Source: Amoeboaphelidium protococcarum
Taxonomy: Eukaryota; Aphelidiomycota; Aphelidea
Assembly: GCA_023515745.1 (NCBI GenBank)
Contig: JALECJ010000258.1
Location: forward strand, 252,501 to 316,500
Direction: 5' to 3'
DNA: 64,000 nt
A program made the translations under genes and the position numbers. The notes beneath the pieces are model-generated. The model was given only the letters and a program-made list of their open reading frames with translations, was not told the origin of the DNA and did no database searches. Shown here piece after piece: positions 1 to 12,800 of the stretch (position 1 is its first letter; each line of letters opens with the position of its first letter).

Positions 1-3000
1 TTTTGTGATCATAAATTTACTTGCTCTCAGGCATTCCCTCTATCATTTGTAGATGGCGAACCAGATTGGAGTTACGACAAGTGGTCCGCAACTTGAGCGA
101 GAGTTGATCAACTTACTGACATATCGTCCTCTTAGTCATCTGTACTCTGCTTTTGAAAATTCTCTCTTTAACAACTTTACAATTATGCAGAATAGTCTGA
201 TGAGGACGCGTTCGTTAACATATCGCGTCGCTTGTTCAACATGAGGGCGTTGGTCCTAATCGCCGCGCGATGCCTATTCTCGACATACACTGCTTTTACT
301 TTCGATCTGGTGCTAAGAGTGTACACAGTTCACAGTACATCTCAGTTGGTGCCGTCAATCTTGACTGAGTGCCGCTAAAAGCTGTTTAATCGTTCCAAAA
401 TCAATCAGCTTTCACTTGACAACATTAGAGACAAGGACGCTATCTGCTGATTCCATACCCACCTCAACTTGGAAACTTCCATTCTTAAAGCTTTGCATCA
501 CTGAATACAACTTCACACTAATCATCACTACTGAACAGCTTATGCAGTGACTATTCGCTCCATTTTCGATCGCGATCGACACCTCATCATTAGCAAGCCA
601 CTGCCTTCACATGTAACGAATCAAGGACTTGCCCGTGATCTTTCAGGGACTTGCGTAACTCGAGATACACCTTTTCATATGTTCATAAAGATTCGACAAG
701 GCTGCTGGACGAATATTGTACCAAATTGACACCGTAAAACCAATCACACATATATATATACGCAATAAAAAGTGCAGATGTACACTAACCAGAGTCAATG
801 ATTCTAAGTCTAAGAATATGAAAGCATTACAGCGACAGCAGTTGTATTTGCAAGAGGAGTCTTAACCAGACACGCCGGAGTAACCTGCGAGCAGTTTTTT
901 AATCTCACCTTGTGTACCGCACGGCCGCGACTCTCTATCGTAGCAATGCATCTGATCCAATCACCAGCTCAGAAGTACACAGGGTAACCATAAAGCAGCG
1001 TTTGTTCGCTCTAAGGCATTGTTAATTACTAACCAAATGGCTGGATATCTTCCTTAATATCTGACTGGCTTAATTACAATGATCGCCGGATCCAACAGAA
1101 TATTGTACTTTGTAAGAGCGTCTTTCCCAAAACTTGATTCATCAACTTCAAATATACGGTGTATAGCCTGAATTGTATACACTAAATCTACTGGCAACAG
1201 ACAGCAATGGATGGGAGGTAATCTTTAGCTACGACTTCGGTGATGCAACCAAGATTAAACATTGACAAAGTAATGGACATTGGCTTTACTTCAAACTAGG
1301 AGATGATAATATTACTGCGCACTAATTAACAGTCCTAGACCAATGGACTTTGGCATCACCATACCGGCTATCACAGTTCGTATGATTGACTCTTACGAGG
1401 AGACTAAAGAAGCATTCTCTTTCACAAGCACAACATTGTTGTGGCAGCTGATGGATAGCTACCGTATAGAACATTCAGCTAGACTATTGGATGGCTAAGC
1501 AGTAATACTTCTTTCTTCAGCATGCCATGGAACGATCCGATCAATGCAAGAAACTGTGTTCTCTCCTCTGTCTCCTCCCTCCTATCCCTATTCACTCATT
1601 GGACCATGACTATGTGTAGAATATCGTACGCCAAACTGCCACGTACATTGTAGACAGTTTTTGCAAGCCTTGGTAATACAATAATCTAACTGTCATAATA
1701 ATGTTCAGATCGCGCGTATTCGCTGTAAATCGAAAGAACAGTTCACAAATTTCTAACAGCGTCATCAATCTAAGAAATACCACAGCCAAAGCAATACACA
1801 ACAACACTGACATCAGTTGAACGTCTTAAATACTTACCAGTGAAATATTGAGGGCCAAAAGAGCTTTGAAATCTCTCTAGCAAGCGAGTGACCACTATAG
1901 CAAAATCTGGTATTATGCGGTACAATACTTGCAAACAATCAGCCATGAACGATCTTGGACTTATATTCTCTGAACCTGTAGCAGCGTCCAGAGGTGAGGC
2001 GTCTCACGCTCACACCGATCAAGAGCAGATTGCAAAAACAGTGAGGCACATTTACAAATGCACACTCTGTAAGTCGAGCCAGCCAGCGTTTGCCATGATT
2101 CATCAAAAGAACACTGCTTGTGAGCGCATAACCAATGTCGGATACAATAGAATGCTAATGAATGGATGGACATGATGCCTTACTATATCGCAGCACTTAG
2201 AGAGGAGACCAACGGCCGCAAAACTACAGTAATGTTTCTTACACACTTACTCACTACACAGTACTGCGCTTACGACAGACTGGGGATGCGACACATTAGA
2301 CACCACAGAATTTCATGCTCCGCATCTATCAGCTGAGTCGTGCCACATATATATATCTTTCACATCATAGGAGCTATAGATAGATATTCAATATCTCTTG
2401 CATCCGTTTGAAGTACTGCATACTGGACAAGTAGCAAGGTCTTGCAACAACACACGCACACCCTTTAACCAGAAAGATTGAATGCAAAACATTCACAACA
2501 GATTCAATTACCAAGAGCAATAGCAGCAACAATCAGCTAGACTATGCAACACTATACTTACTCAAATCTGATTTAATACAGTGGGTAAGACTTTCAAAAT
2601 CCAATGGCAGAAAGAAAGAAGGGAAAGTGGACTGATGTTTGCAAACGGAACAAGACGGCAGAGATTACGATGTCCCGGCATGAGGCGTTCTGGAGTTACC
2701 AAGACAAAGCCAATGTAAAGCCACTTCAAAATTGATAGGATCAACCGGCAACAACGCACATTGCTACGACCAGTCAATGTATTGGCGCTAAATCATCGGG
2801 TCAGTGCCTTAACTTTAATTGAACAAAGATACGCGAGAGATTACACAATCATGGTGCGTAATATATTCAGAGTCATCAGAAAGAGTCCATAGTTAGTGCC
2901 TTGGTAGATCATTCGAAAAACATATGGATATGGTCAGTTACTTGATAAGTTGATCGTGTTTGGCGAGCAAATTGGATCACGCCAGAGTCACCGCACGTTG

Positions 3001-3089
3001 TCGATTATAAAATATCTCGCCCGCCCAAACTACAATTAGTCTATAGAAAGTGTGAATCAAAGTCGGTATGAGTTTAACGTCATCGAATT
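1..3089. other. Gene-poor region, no supported gene
   Basis: I found no convincing coding frame on either strand even when only TGA is read as stop. Short ATG-to-TGA frames exist (for example 1888-2175 on the plus strand) but have no recognisable motif and look like chance. Bases 50-380 hold a decayed copy of the hairpin repeat described at 3090-3840. Confidence 0.5.
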
Positions 3090-3840
3090 GAATCTCGGTG
3101 AAGCTAGGCAGAATGAGGACACCTTGTCCGCAAACGGTCAGTGAGCTGATCAACATGCGAACAGATTGTCCTCAACGCTTCATTTGGTCAATTCTCGAGA
3201 TATATCATTCGAACCACTTCCAGTCTAGAGCGCATAGTCTAGTTCATAGTCCATGTGGGTTTTACGCCCTCAAACTTAGTATTGGTAAAGCCAAAGCAAA
3301 TGAGGACAAGTTCGTCCTCAAACGCTGAAGGTTGATCTTAATGAGGACAAACTCGTCCTCATCGCTGCTCCTTGAATGCGCAATTAAGGCATATCGCTCA
3401 CACTACTCTCAGTCTGCGGCAAATAGTGTAGTTGATAGTCTCTATCATTTTTACGCCGTCAAACTTAGTCTGAGTGACGCTGTGTTGAATGAGGGATGCC
3501 CCTAACGGGCCATGTGTTGATCAACTCGCTGACAGATTGTCCTCATCGCCGCACGTTGCGAGTTTTCGCGCTAGAACATTCGAACCACTTTCAATCTATG
3601 GCGAATGATGTATGCCATGGTCGCTCCAAGTTTTGCGCCGTCTAACCGAGTTTTGGTGAAGTAAAGTCGAATGAGGACAGGTTCGTCCTCAAAACGTGCG
3701 ATCGGATCAACATGAGGACGAGTTGGTCCTCATCGTTGTTCGTTGAATAGATAATCAAGCTCTATCGCTCCAACTACTCTCAGTCGGTAGCGAATAGTCT
3801 ACTTCATATGTTGAATGAGTTTTGCGCCTTCAAATTTAGT
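3090..3840. repeat. Tandem repeat of about 185 bp with paired hairpins
   Basis: About four diverged units follow one another. The first hairpin of each unit starts near 3111, 3301, 3487 (degraded) and 3668, giving 181-190 bp spacing. Each unit carries TGAGGAC-(6 nt)-GTCCTCA, a 7-bp perfect stem, often followed 35-50 bp later by a second hairpin of the same type (3342-3361 and 3711-3732). Between the hairpins are shared blocks such as TTTACGCC.TCAAACTTAG, CTACTCTCAGTC and GCGAATAGTCTA. A more decayed copy with the same words lies at about 50-380. I see no protein-coding frame. It looks like satellite or subtelomeric DNA; the function is unknown. Confidence 0.75.
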
Positions 3841-4313
3841 TTTGATGGAATTCCGAGATGTTTAGAAGCAGTCCGCCCCTGATCGCACTAAGAAGAACTC
3901 TGAGAATCGCCATTTTCTCTCTTGAGAAGTGTCTAAAAGAATTAACATATGCCGTTTATTATTGGTTGGATATCTGCGTTTATACCTGGGCGGGTTCTAC
4001 CCAAAATACTTTATACCATCCAACACTAATTAATATGCAACTAATTTTGGACTTATTGACTGTCGTGCAAGTATTGAAGGTTTATTAAACTGACATTGGA
4101 TGTTAGCGATCATATTGCGGCTATTTTGCTTTAGCAGTATGGAATAGGATTGAATGCATTTTACTATAATCTGATTTAAACAAGATTACAATTCATCAGG
4201 GTCTCAAATAATAAAGTTTAGAGAGTGTGAGAGAATGCAAAGCTGTGCTGCATCTCTCGGCTTGTTATCGTTTATACTGACTGCTATGACGCGTGATAAT
4301 TGTTGTCTTGTGA
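3841..4313. other. Intergenic, nothing recognised
   Basis: AT-richer sequence following the tandem repeat. An ATG frame at 3858-4088 is open in both the standard and the TGA-only code but shows no known motif. Confidence 0.4.
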
Positions 4314-4805
4314 ACTGCCGTCTACCTATCGAAGAAGGTGAAAGCTCAATCTAGGCTACGCTTTTGGTTTAAAGCTGACCAACTCATTATTCCTCCTGCG
4401 GAAACTTGGTGCGCCCATTGGCAGACAGTCGGAGAAAATGAGAATAATTACCGTGAGACCTGTAATGTCGCGTATTATTACAAATGCTGTGAGAGCGAAA
4501 TTCCTACTGATGAGAGCCATAGGAGTGACTACGAGAACTTGATATATATTCCGGAATACCTTTCATTTAGAATTGCTGATTATTGCCTTTTTTCTGAGGA
4601 GATTGTAAGAGATGTGATGTTGTTAAGACTATTCACGGTCGTATTGTAGACCGCTTGGTAATGTGCTGTGGAAGGTATTGGCCATCGGAAGACATAAGAT
4701 CCGGACGCAGGTGATCCCGGAGATGGAAGAAATGTTTCAGTATTGAGAGATATTTGGAACAATTAAAGAAAGTGTATAAAAGTACAAGTATCCGGTGGTC
4801 CGTGA
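4314..4805 (+). pseudogene. Open frame with protein-like composition, no start codon, possibly a gene remnant
   Basis: Read with TGA as the only stop this frame is open for about 163 codons. It is rich in Trp, Tyr and Cys and reads like protein, but it lacks an early ATG (the first in-frame ATG is at about 4614) and has no recognisable domain. It could be an internal exon of an unresolved gene, a decayed gene next to the repeat array, or chance. No function is assigned. Confidence 0.2.
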
Positions 4806-5052
4806 GAAAAAAAGGTTGTCATGGGTACACAGAGTCATTTATTGATATACAGTCCTCATGAGCGATCAAGATATGCAATGATACTTACCAAGCATTTATG
4901 CATAGGATGCTTATGCCTTATGAGTTGTTAAAGCTCTCAAGTTTCTTGAAAGTTGTTAGCTTCTCCAGCTCACTCCCTACCAATACTAAAAGACTGACTA
5001 TGCTTAAAAAATTGTCGGTCTCTCTCTATTCTGCGCAATTTATCTTCGTTTT

Positions 5053-5514
5053 ATGCTCCGATGCTTAATGTTGTATCACGTCTTAGATTGTATATACGCG
5101 CACGATGCTATCGAGTAGATCAAACAGTTCTGGAACTAAAACTCTACGGTGCATATGCCTGAATTGGATTAGATTCGCACTTTGCCATTTGCAGATGATT
5201 CGGTAACGTTTATGCAACGTCTCAAGCAACATGTGGCTTAATTGAATGATTTCTGGGTCGCGTATGTAGAAGAGAATTTAGAAGACTGAGCCGTCGCGCA
5301 AGTATTGAGGAATGAGCTGTTATCTGTAGTGTCTCTGGAAATGCAACGCGCAAAGAAGGCTGTGCCTGCTATTAGGGAATTTGAGTAATGTGTAAGCTAA
5401 TACATTTTCTATCAGGTTGATATTCAGTGCATACCGTTTGCTATCGGAAATTTAAATATTTAAGTATTGTTCAAATTGTGGAAGTAAGATGTCATGCGAC
5501 TTCACTATAAGTGA
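5053..5514 (+). pseudogene. Open frame interrupted by a single TGA
   Basis: An ATG at 5053 opens a frame of 78 codons that ends at TGA 5287-5289. The same frame then stays open for another 74 codons to TGA 5512-5514. Composition on both sides looks protein-like (for example QRLKQHVAQLNDFWVAYVEE before and LRNELLSVVSLEMQRAKKA after the break). TAG codons fall at plausible Gln positions. I read it as a gene remnant with one nonsense mutation, or two exons with an intron around the TGA. The family is not recognised. Confidence 0.3.
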
Positions 5515-5624
5515 CTGGTAATATCACTCATGAGATAGACTAGCATAAAATGCCATTTAGCGAGATAACAGGAATGCACCAACTGCAATTTCAATAATCC
5601 AATTGTATTCTATTTCAAACAGAA

Positions 5625-8600
5625 TCACTTTCTAAAGCGCATCACCACTAGCATAACAACACATGCCAGTACGCGGTAAGCAACTAGGCACACCACCAAT
5701 GCAATTAGTGGATCAATAGAGTAATCACTCTGGTCCAAGTTGTAAGCTTCCAGCGCTTCTCTGCCATTCTGAATCGGACATCTTTACAATACATCACCAC
5801 CAGGCAGTGGGATGGTGAGTAATTCAGAAGCAGTGCATGTAAACGTGAGATTGTCAAATTCACGCTATACCATAACCTGCGCTCCATAAAATGTAGGTGT
5901 GACTTTATTGATGTAGTTCCAGACGACAGCAATGTTAACATTGACAATACCAGAGAGGAAAGACAATAGACTCAGTATAAGATTAGTAAACGAGACAGCT
6001 ATACCAGAATGCATAAAAAATGTACAGAATATGATACCAACTGATTCGCCCACAGATACCTGAGTCAATGCTACTAAGGAATACTTGAAGAATGTCGGTA
6101 CATCCATTTGAAATCCACCAGCGTAATCTGTAATGAGAACAAATATCATACATGACAAAATCTCAAACGGCAATTCAGTTAAAAGATAAACCAGCTGGAA
6201 GGCCAATGTTCCTACAACACCCTCTTCATACTCTTCATAAAATGAGTTTCTTTGCTGCGGATACACCGCCAGATTGTTCAACAGGCCGACAAACTGCAGT
6301 GCCAAATGCTCTTAAATCACTCCAAATCTCGTCTGAATAGAACTCTGCCCATCTCTGAGTGGGGCAAAATTCAGCGTTAGTACCGCACCGAAAGCGACCA
6401 CTTAAGACAAGCGAGCTATAACAAGACTTGACTGCCGGAAAATGTTTAGATAACTCCTCTTCAGCAAAGTTGGTATCAAGGAGACATCAGACGGCTTGGA
6501 AACATCTAAATTATTAATAGAACTTTCTTGGTATTAAGTTGCGGCGACACTATCAGCTGCTGAGACTTTAAATTCATCTCTATGCTATACAGAGACATCA
6601 AGTACAAAATCAGCAGGATTTGTCATCTCTGGACATTGATGGCCATTGGATTCAAAGAAGGGCAGCATTTCTTGGCGCGATCCACTATATATGACTTGAC
6701 TTCCTTTTGCCAGCAGTAGGATATTATCAATAGCGGTGTAAATTTCAGATTAAGGCTGGTGAATCGTGCATATGACGGTGCACTGTCTGCCAGTCAACTC
6801 TCCGCTTGCAATTTACTTTAAGAGTAGCATGACATTTCTCGCATTAAATGCATCCAGTCCGGTTGTGCACTCATCCAATAGAAGGACGTATGGATCCATC
6901 AAAAGCTGAATGGCAATGGATAATCGTCTTGCCTGACCACCAGAGATACCCTTGATAAACTCATTGCCCACAAAGGTATCTGCACACTCCTTCAGACCGA
7001 GCATCTGAATCAATTCCTCTACTCTTCTGCGCTTATTCTCTGTAGACATGGCACTAGGCATTCTTAGCATGGCAGCAAACGTCAAAGTCTCACGAACAGT
7101 GAGCGATGGTAAAAGGCGATCATCAAACTACGTAACGTAGGAGATGAAGCGCTTCATTTGTGTGTTACTAACACGAATCTTCTTATTGTCAATTATATAG
7201 TCAATAGATCCCGAAGTGACGAATCTATTGAAAGAATTGGAATGCAAACGGCCAGCCAAAGTATTCAACAGAGAACTCTTACCAGAGCCAGAAGACCCAA
7301 GAATAACATTCAATTAACCAGGCTAGAACTAAGTGCTCACATCCCTAAGGATGATCGTTTATTCACGAAATTTCTGCACTCTAAGACTCAGATTGCGTAC
7401 AACTATCAGTGGTGCTTTTCTGATTTCATCAATCTCCACAACCTTTTAAACTTCAGGTTATTAATTGACTGGAAGGGATTATTCAAGAGGATGAACTTTA
7501 GTTGATTTGTGTTTCACCTGATTATTCTTATACGAAACTTGAGGAACATTAACATGAAGCAGTAATACACAGACAGAAGCTGTGGTAAGCCAAATCATAG
7601 CTTGATGCCAAATAGCATCACCAAAGTAATTGGGCTCACTCTCCTACGTCAACAAGAATGCATTTCCATCTCCAGGCGAGGCAAAATCAACATCAGTCAG
7701 AGCTGCAGACAAACTCGCACGATAAGTGTACCAGAACGATGAGATATATCTAATCCATGCCACGTATACAGGCAAGTCAGCCGTATTGATAAAGAAACCG
7801 CAAGATAGAGTAAGAAAGCTGACAAACGTATTAGCAATCAAAGAGGACACACTAAAGTCACGAGAGATTGATATTGCAGCCCAGGCCATCGATATCAAGA
7901 GCCATGAATGCATCAAGTTAACAGCAGTATATCTCATAAAAAATATCCATCCAAATACCGGTCGCAAATCAGTAAGGAAGAACATTATAGTCGTAAAAGC
8001 TACGTGGGACAGAGAGCGAGGCAGAAAATTGACAATAAAGCTAGAGGTAAGATATGAGCACACACCATAGAAGGAATCTTTGCGTTCACGATCGAAAATA
8101 CGCATCTCATCAGAGAGTCTGTATATATCCAAAATCAGGTACAAATACGGCTTAAGACCAGACACTGCATACGCCGCCCCAGCTCTAGATCTAATACCAT
8201 CAGCACTAACGGGTAACTAGTAGAAAATCAGACCCATCAGCACAGCAATCAAAACATCAGCCATAAACATACCAAAGGTGCCCAAAAAGTCCCTTTTCAA
8301 GTTAACAAAGCCTCTGCTCGTCAGGATCATAGTTTTATCAAAAAATTTAATTATAAATGATCTATGATTCTTAGTACTATCTTGTTGTTAGAGTGCACCT
8401 TTATTCGCAGCATCGAGAGATTTCTACTTCTTGGTGTCAGTCTCAGAATCTGCATGAGTTACTTTATCAAGTTAAGATTACTTCCATTAATCAGTGAGCA
8501 TCTTGACTCTGACTTGAGATTACTCTTCCATCAGAGGTGACGTACTATCAATAGACGAACAGTCAACTATAAAGTCTGCAATATTCTACTCCACAGGACA

Positions 8601-9317
8601 CTTCAATCCTAGAGAATCAAAATAAGACGCCACTTCAGTAGTAGCACCAGCGTAACATAAACTGCCTTATGAGAGAAGTACAACATTGTCCAGCAGGTCG
8701 AAAATGTCTCTCCTCGGCTAATGAATGCTCATCACGATAGTGTGACCATCTACAGCCAATCGCTTCAGTACCTACACCAGGTGAAGAGCCATATAAGCGT
8801 CCAGTCCACTAGTGCACTCGTCCAAAAATATAACTGAACATTTCTGTAAACACTAAATAGCCACAGATGTGCGTCTCCTCTGCCCACCAGATACACCACG
8901 TTGTAAAGAGTCTCCAATAATGGTATCTGCACATTCACTCAAATCCAGCTCGTGCATAACTTGGGTGACCAACGACTAATAGTCAGCACGTTCTAAATCA
9001 GGCACCAACAGTCTAGCAGAGTAGAATAGCGTCTCCTTTACAGTAAGATACGGCAGCAGATAATCATTCTACTGACAGTAGCCAATCTTGCCAGACTTCC
9101 GCCCGCCATTAAACAATATCTCCCCACTGTACGGAAGAGGAAATCTACCAGCGAGAACATTTAGAAGAGACGTCTTTGAAGAGCCACTACCTCCCATCAG
9201 AGCCGTGAGTGAGCCAGCCTTAAACTCCAGGTTGATGTCATTCAGCAAACGTTTACCCGATGAGACTGCAACATTCAAATCGCTCACCTTAATCGAGACT
9301 GGTGTTACTGAAGTCAT
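5625..9317 (-). CDS. Full-size ABCG (WHITE-type) ABC transporter, 1230 aa
   Basis: One uninterrupted frame of 1231 codons from ATG 9317 to TGA 5625-5627; an in-frame TGA precedes the ATG. Order is NBD1 (residues 1-275), TMD1 (about 330-560), NBD2 (about 650-910), TMD2 (about 930-1230), the duplicated half-transporter layout of fungal YOL075C-like ABCG proteins; it would export lipids or drugs across a membrane. NBD1: Walker A GGSGSSKTS (42-50), signature VSGGQRRR, LDECTSGLDA. NBD2: Walker A GSSGSGKSS (about 672), Q-loop YVTQFDD, signature ISGGQARR, LDECTTGLDA, H-loop TIHQP. Both Q-loop glutamines are TAG codons. TMD2 carries a large luminal loop before the last helix, as is usual in ABCG. The oddity is that the conserved Gly of the NBD1 Walker A is Ser. 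Substrate unknown. The half-transporter repeat and motifs make the family certain. Confidence 0.93.
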
Positions 9318-9800
9318 TCTATCAGGTGGGACACAAAGTATTATTATTTGTGCAAGTATTAAAGTGCAGAGAAGAAGAAGAAGACAAGAAAGACACTTGA
9401 AGATGAACAGCCTGAACTTCAGCTAAGCATTGTTTGTTTTATGAGATTCAGATCGGATTTGTGGCTTTTCGTCAAACGATTCGTCATTGATTCTTTTGGA
9501 ATTTGAAAAGCCTAATGGAACAAAGTTCAGCGAACACGATCATCACATGGCTCGAATTAGCTCTCTGAAACAGTGTCATTTGAATCGACTATCTATTTGA
9601 CGTAGAGTTTTTAATCATTGATGGTGCTCATGAATTAATGCTAGCCAACTTCTTTCTGATATTGAAAATTGCATAATGACATTAGATTTAAAAAAAGGTT
9701 GAAGTTATCGTGCGTGGTAATGTCGCTCATTAGAATGGCCATTTTCGTGTCTAGATTGATATTGAGCTAAATAAGATTTCATTAATCATTTCAGAGTTAT
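9318..9800. other. Intergenic between ABCG and tricalbin genes
   Basis: About 480 bp holding the promoter of the minus-strand ABCG gene and the 3' flank of the upstream tricalbin gene. No additional gene was recognised. Confidence 0.5.
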
Positions 9801-12800
9801 TCAATTTTTACCAGATAGAAAGCTTCTTGATTTCTTCATTTCATCAGACATTCCACCGCCGGATGACAATGAGGCATTAGAGCCGAAGCGACTTCTGGGA
9901 CTCAGCTCAGAAGGAGCCAAACCAGCGCGATACTCCAATTTGACACGAATCTGTCCATTACCACCGTTCAGAACTTAGCCAGGAGTTGAAGTGAAATCGA
10001 CAACTTGTAAATTCTCGGATTCGTGCTAAGCATTGGCAAATAGCTGCCAAACATCAAGCTACAGATCTCCAATATCAACGGCATTTCCAAATGTATTATG
10101 ATCTCTGATGCCGAGACTAATCATTAGACCGTCATCCTTCTTCACGGAGACAGGCAGTACAAATTATTCATTAAACACTGGGTTCAAATTCTTCTTCACA
10201 TGCTTAGTCTTAAAGTGAACCTTCTCCAGCACATCCTTACTACCAGCAACACCATGGAATAAGCTTCTCTTTTCCGAGTGCTGATTATTAGCCTAGTTCT
10301 GATCCTCTTTGCGACTAAACTTGACTTTAACAAACGGGTCACTGCTGCCACCTTTGTCAACCGCCTTCAAATTTATGCATTCAACAACAGTCACCAAAAG
10401 GGTGCCGTTCTCACTCAAAGACTGCGTAGAATTTTATAAACTTGTATTCAAACCACTGATAGGAGCAAGTGCAGATGGTTCAGGTACAATCTTCTACAAA
10501 TCGCCTACATTCTTACCAGGTGCATTTTCAAGAGGAGCGTCAGCTTGTTTAGCAGGTAAATTGTCAACTACTGGTGGTTCGGTATCACTCTAACCACTGA
10601 ATTCATAACTGGACGCCACAGAAGTTATTGACATGGCACCCTCAGCCTTCTTTTTCTCTTTATTGCTCCTCTTAAAATGCATCATCTTCTAAGCGGCCAA
10701 CGCCGTGCCACTGATCAGACCAACAGCATCGTTCATTGGACTAATCACAGCTGTGCCCAGAGTATTTTACAGCAGATTCTTATTCTTTGGTCTCCTTCTT
10801 TTGAAAGCGGCAAGTTTAGCATCAGGTTTGAATGTAAACTTCAACTGCAAGGTGGACGGCAGGCCATCAATGCTTTTCAAAGGCTCTCCGCTATCTTCAT
10901 CCAACAGAGCTAATTACACTTCCTAACTCTCGTCAGCCAAGAACTTGCTACAGTCAACAGGTATGTACCCCATGAGCTTATTTCCCTCAAACTAATTCCA
11001 ATCATAGACTTCGATGTACAGTCGAGAAGCAGCACGATTCTTCAACTCAAAGTTGAACGTCTCATTGTATCGAGGATTCTTATTGTTCTTCTTCACCACT
11101 TTGGTCTTCACAGACTTGTCGCTGTTCAGCTTCAATACCACAAATGGATCAGAAGAGCCGCTGGTATCAACAGCAGGAAGATTGTGTCCTTCCATTACAT
11201 TGACAGACAAGTTTCCGGAATTGGTGAGCCATAACAGTTACTCCGCATACAACTGATCTTCATTCAGTGGAACAGGCTTGAAGTTGGCTTTAACCTTGAA
11301 TCTACCAGAAATAGGATTCCCCTCTGACTTAATTGACACTAATTTACGCCATAGACTCTGGTTTACAGTCTTTAATCCACCAGACTATGCCTCGGAGGAG
11401 GAAGTAGCTTCATTAGTGTCAACAATCACAGCCTAGCCTTACAACTTGGCCGCATCCTGTAACAAATCCTTGATCAAAATCTCATTCTTACCCAAGATTG
11501 GATGCATCAACATTTGAGCACGCTCCACCTTCTTTGGTTCATCCTCAGCTTCGGAATCAGACTCACGCGGAGATCCTTTAAGCTCCTTCTTATTACCATT
11601 GCCACTAATGATTCTACTAACATTACTAAGACCGGCCACTCCTGGTAATCCCTTAGGTCTAGCATAATCCTTGCATACAACCAATAGTGACGCAGACTCA
11701 ACATCCGTAACGAATAACTCAAACTGCTCATCCATAGCAACATCAAGACCCTTCTTATTGGACAGCTTTCTCTCCACCAAGACAAAGTTTCTTGCATTCT
11801 TGATAGCAGCCTCATTCTTGTTTTGCAAAGAGTTCATCAACGAGTCCAAATCATTAGATCCCTTTGCAGCACTACCACCCAATTTGCGGATAGAGCCAAA
11901 TAGAGTAGACTTGGATCCTTCCACCGCGTTTCTCATCGCAATGGTATTGTACTCATACAGAGATGCAATCTCGTTGCTGTAAATACTTCCAGTGGAATCA
12001 TAAAACTCCAAGTAAGGCTCAGGTATATCATCTTCATTTTTGAGCTAAGTGGCCTTGTCTAATTCAATTTATTCAATCTCTATAGATAGAATCCCAGATC
12101 TAAAATCATCGATATTACTCAACTGAGTGCTAGCAACATTATTGCTTGATTCAATAATCTTAGTGCCTCCAACGTCTTTAGCGCTTCCATCAGCCAATGG
12201 GGCCGCAGATTCTGCAACATCTTCAATCGCTTTAGGCACAATGGTGCGATGAAATGACAATTCCACCCTCAAAGAGCCAGCTTGCTTTTTACTTAACGTG
12301 ACTGGAATCCAAAACTCTTATGCACTACTCGCATCTGCATTCTGCTTAGTATTACTACTTTCCAACTACTTCAAATCAAACTCGGCATCGCCCATCTTCT
12401 TATCTTTCTGAAGGTTATTAAAATCAAAAATCTCAAAGAACAGCTTCCCCTTCAGAGAGTCATCCTGCACCAAAATGTAATGCGTCTCATTCCACATCGG
12501 CTCCAGAGAACTCTCAATAATGTCAGTCTTGGCGCGAATCATGCCAGCGTAGACAATGTTGACATACGGATCAGAAATGCCCACATTCTGAGCATTTTTC
12601 AAATCCAGAGCCTCAATAACCTTCACACGTAATACACCAATAGCAGGTAAGGCAATATTCTTACCAGTGAGACTCAAGTGAGGAACAGCATGGTCAAATT
12701 CAACTGGGGTGAATTGGAAAGACAAACGGATCTGACCAGAATTGACATTACGCAAAGACCACCACTCGATCTTGTTGGTCTTCTTGTTCAAGTTCTTTAT

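Noticed and set aside
3098-3740. Hammerhead ribozyme, because ATGAGGAC hairpins recall CUGAUGA-stem II
   Set aside because: The CUGAUGA and GAAAC core strands are not both present in any unit; the stems are simple hairpins.
5287-5289. Selenocysteine or readthrough at the internal TGA
   Set aside because: No Cys-rich redox context and no visible SECIS-like structure; simple decay is more likely.
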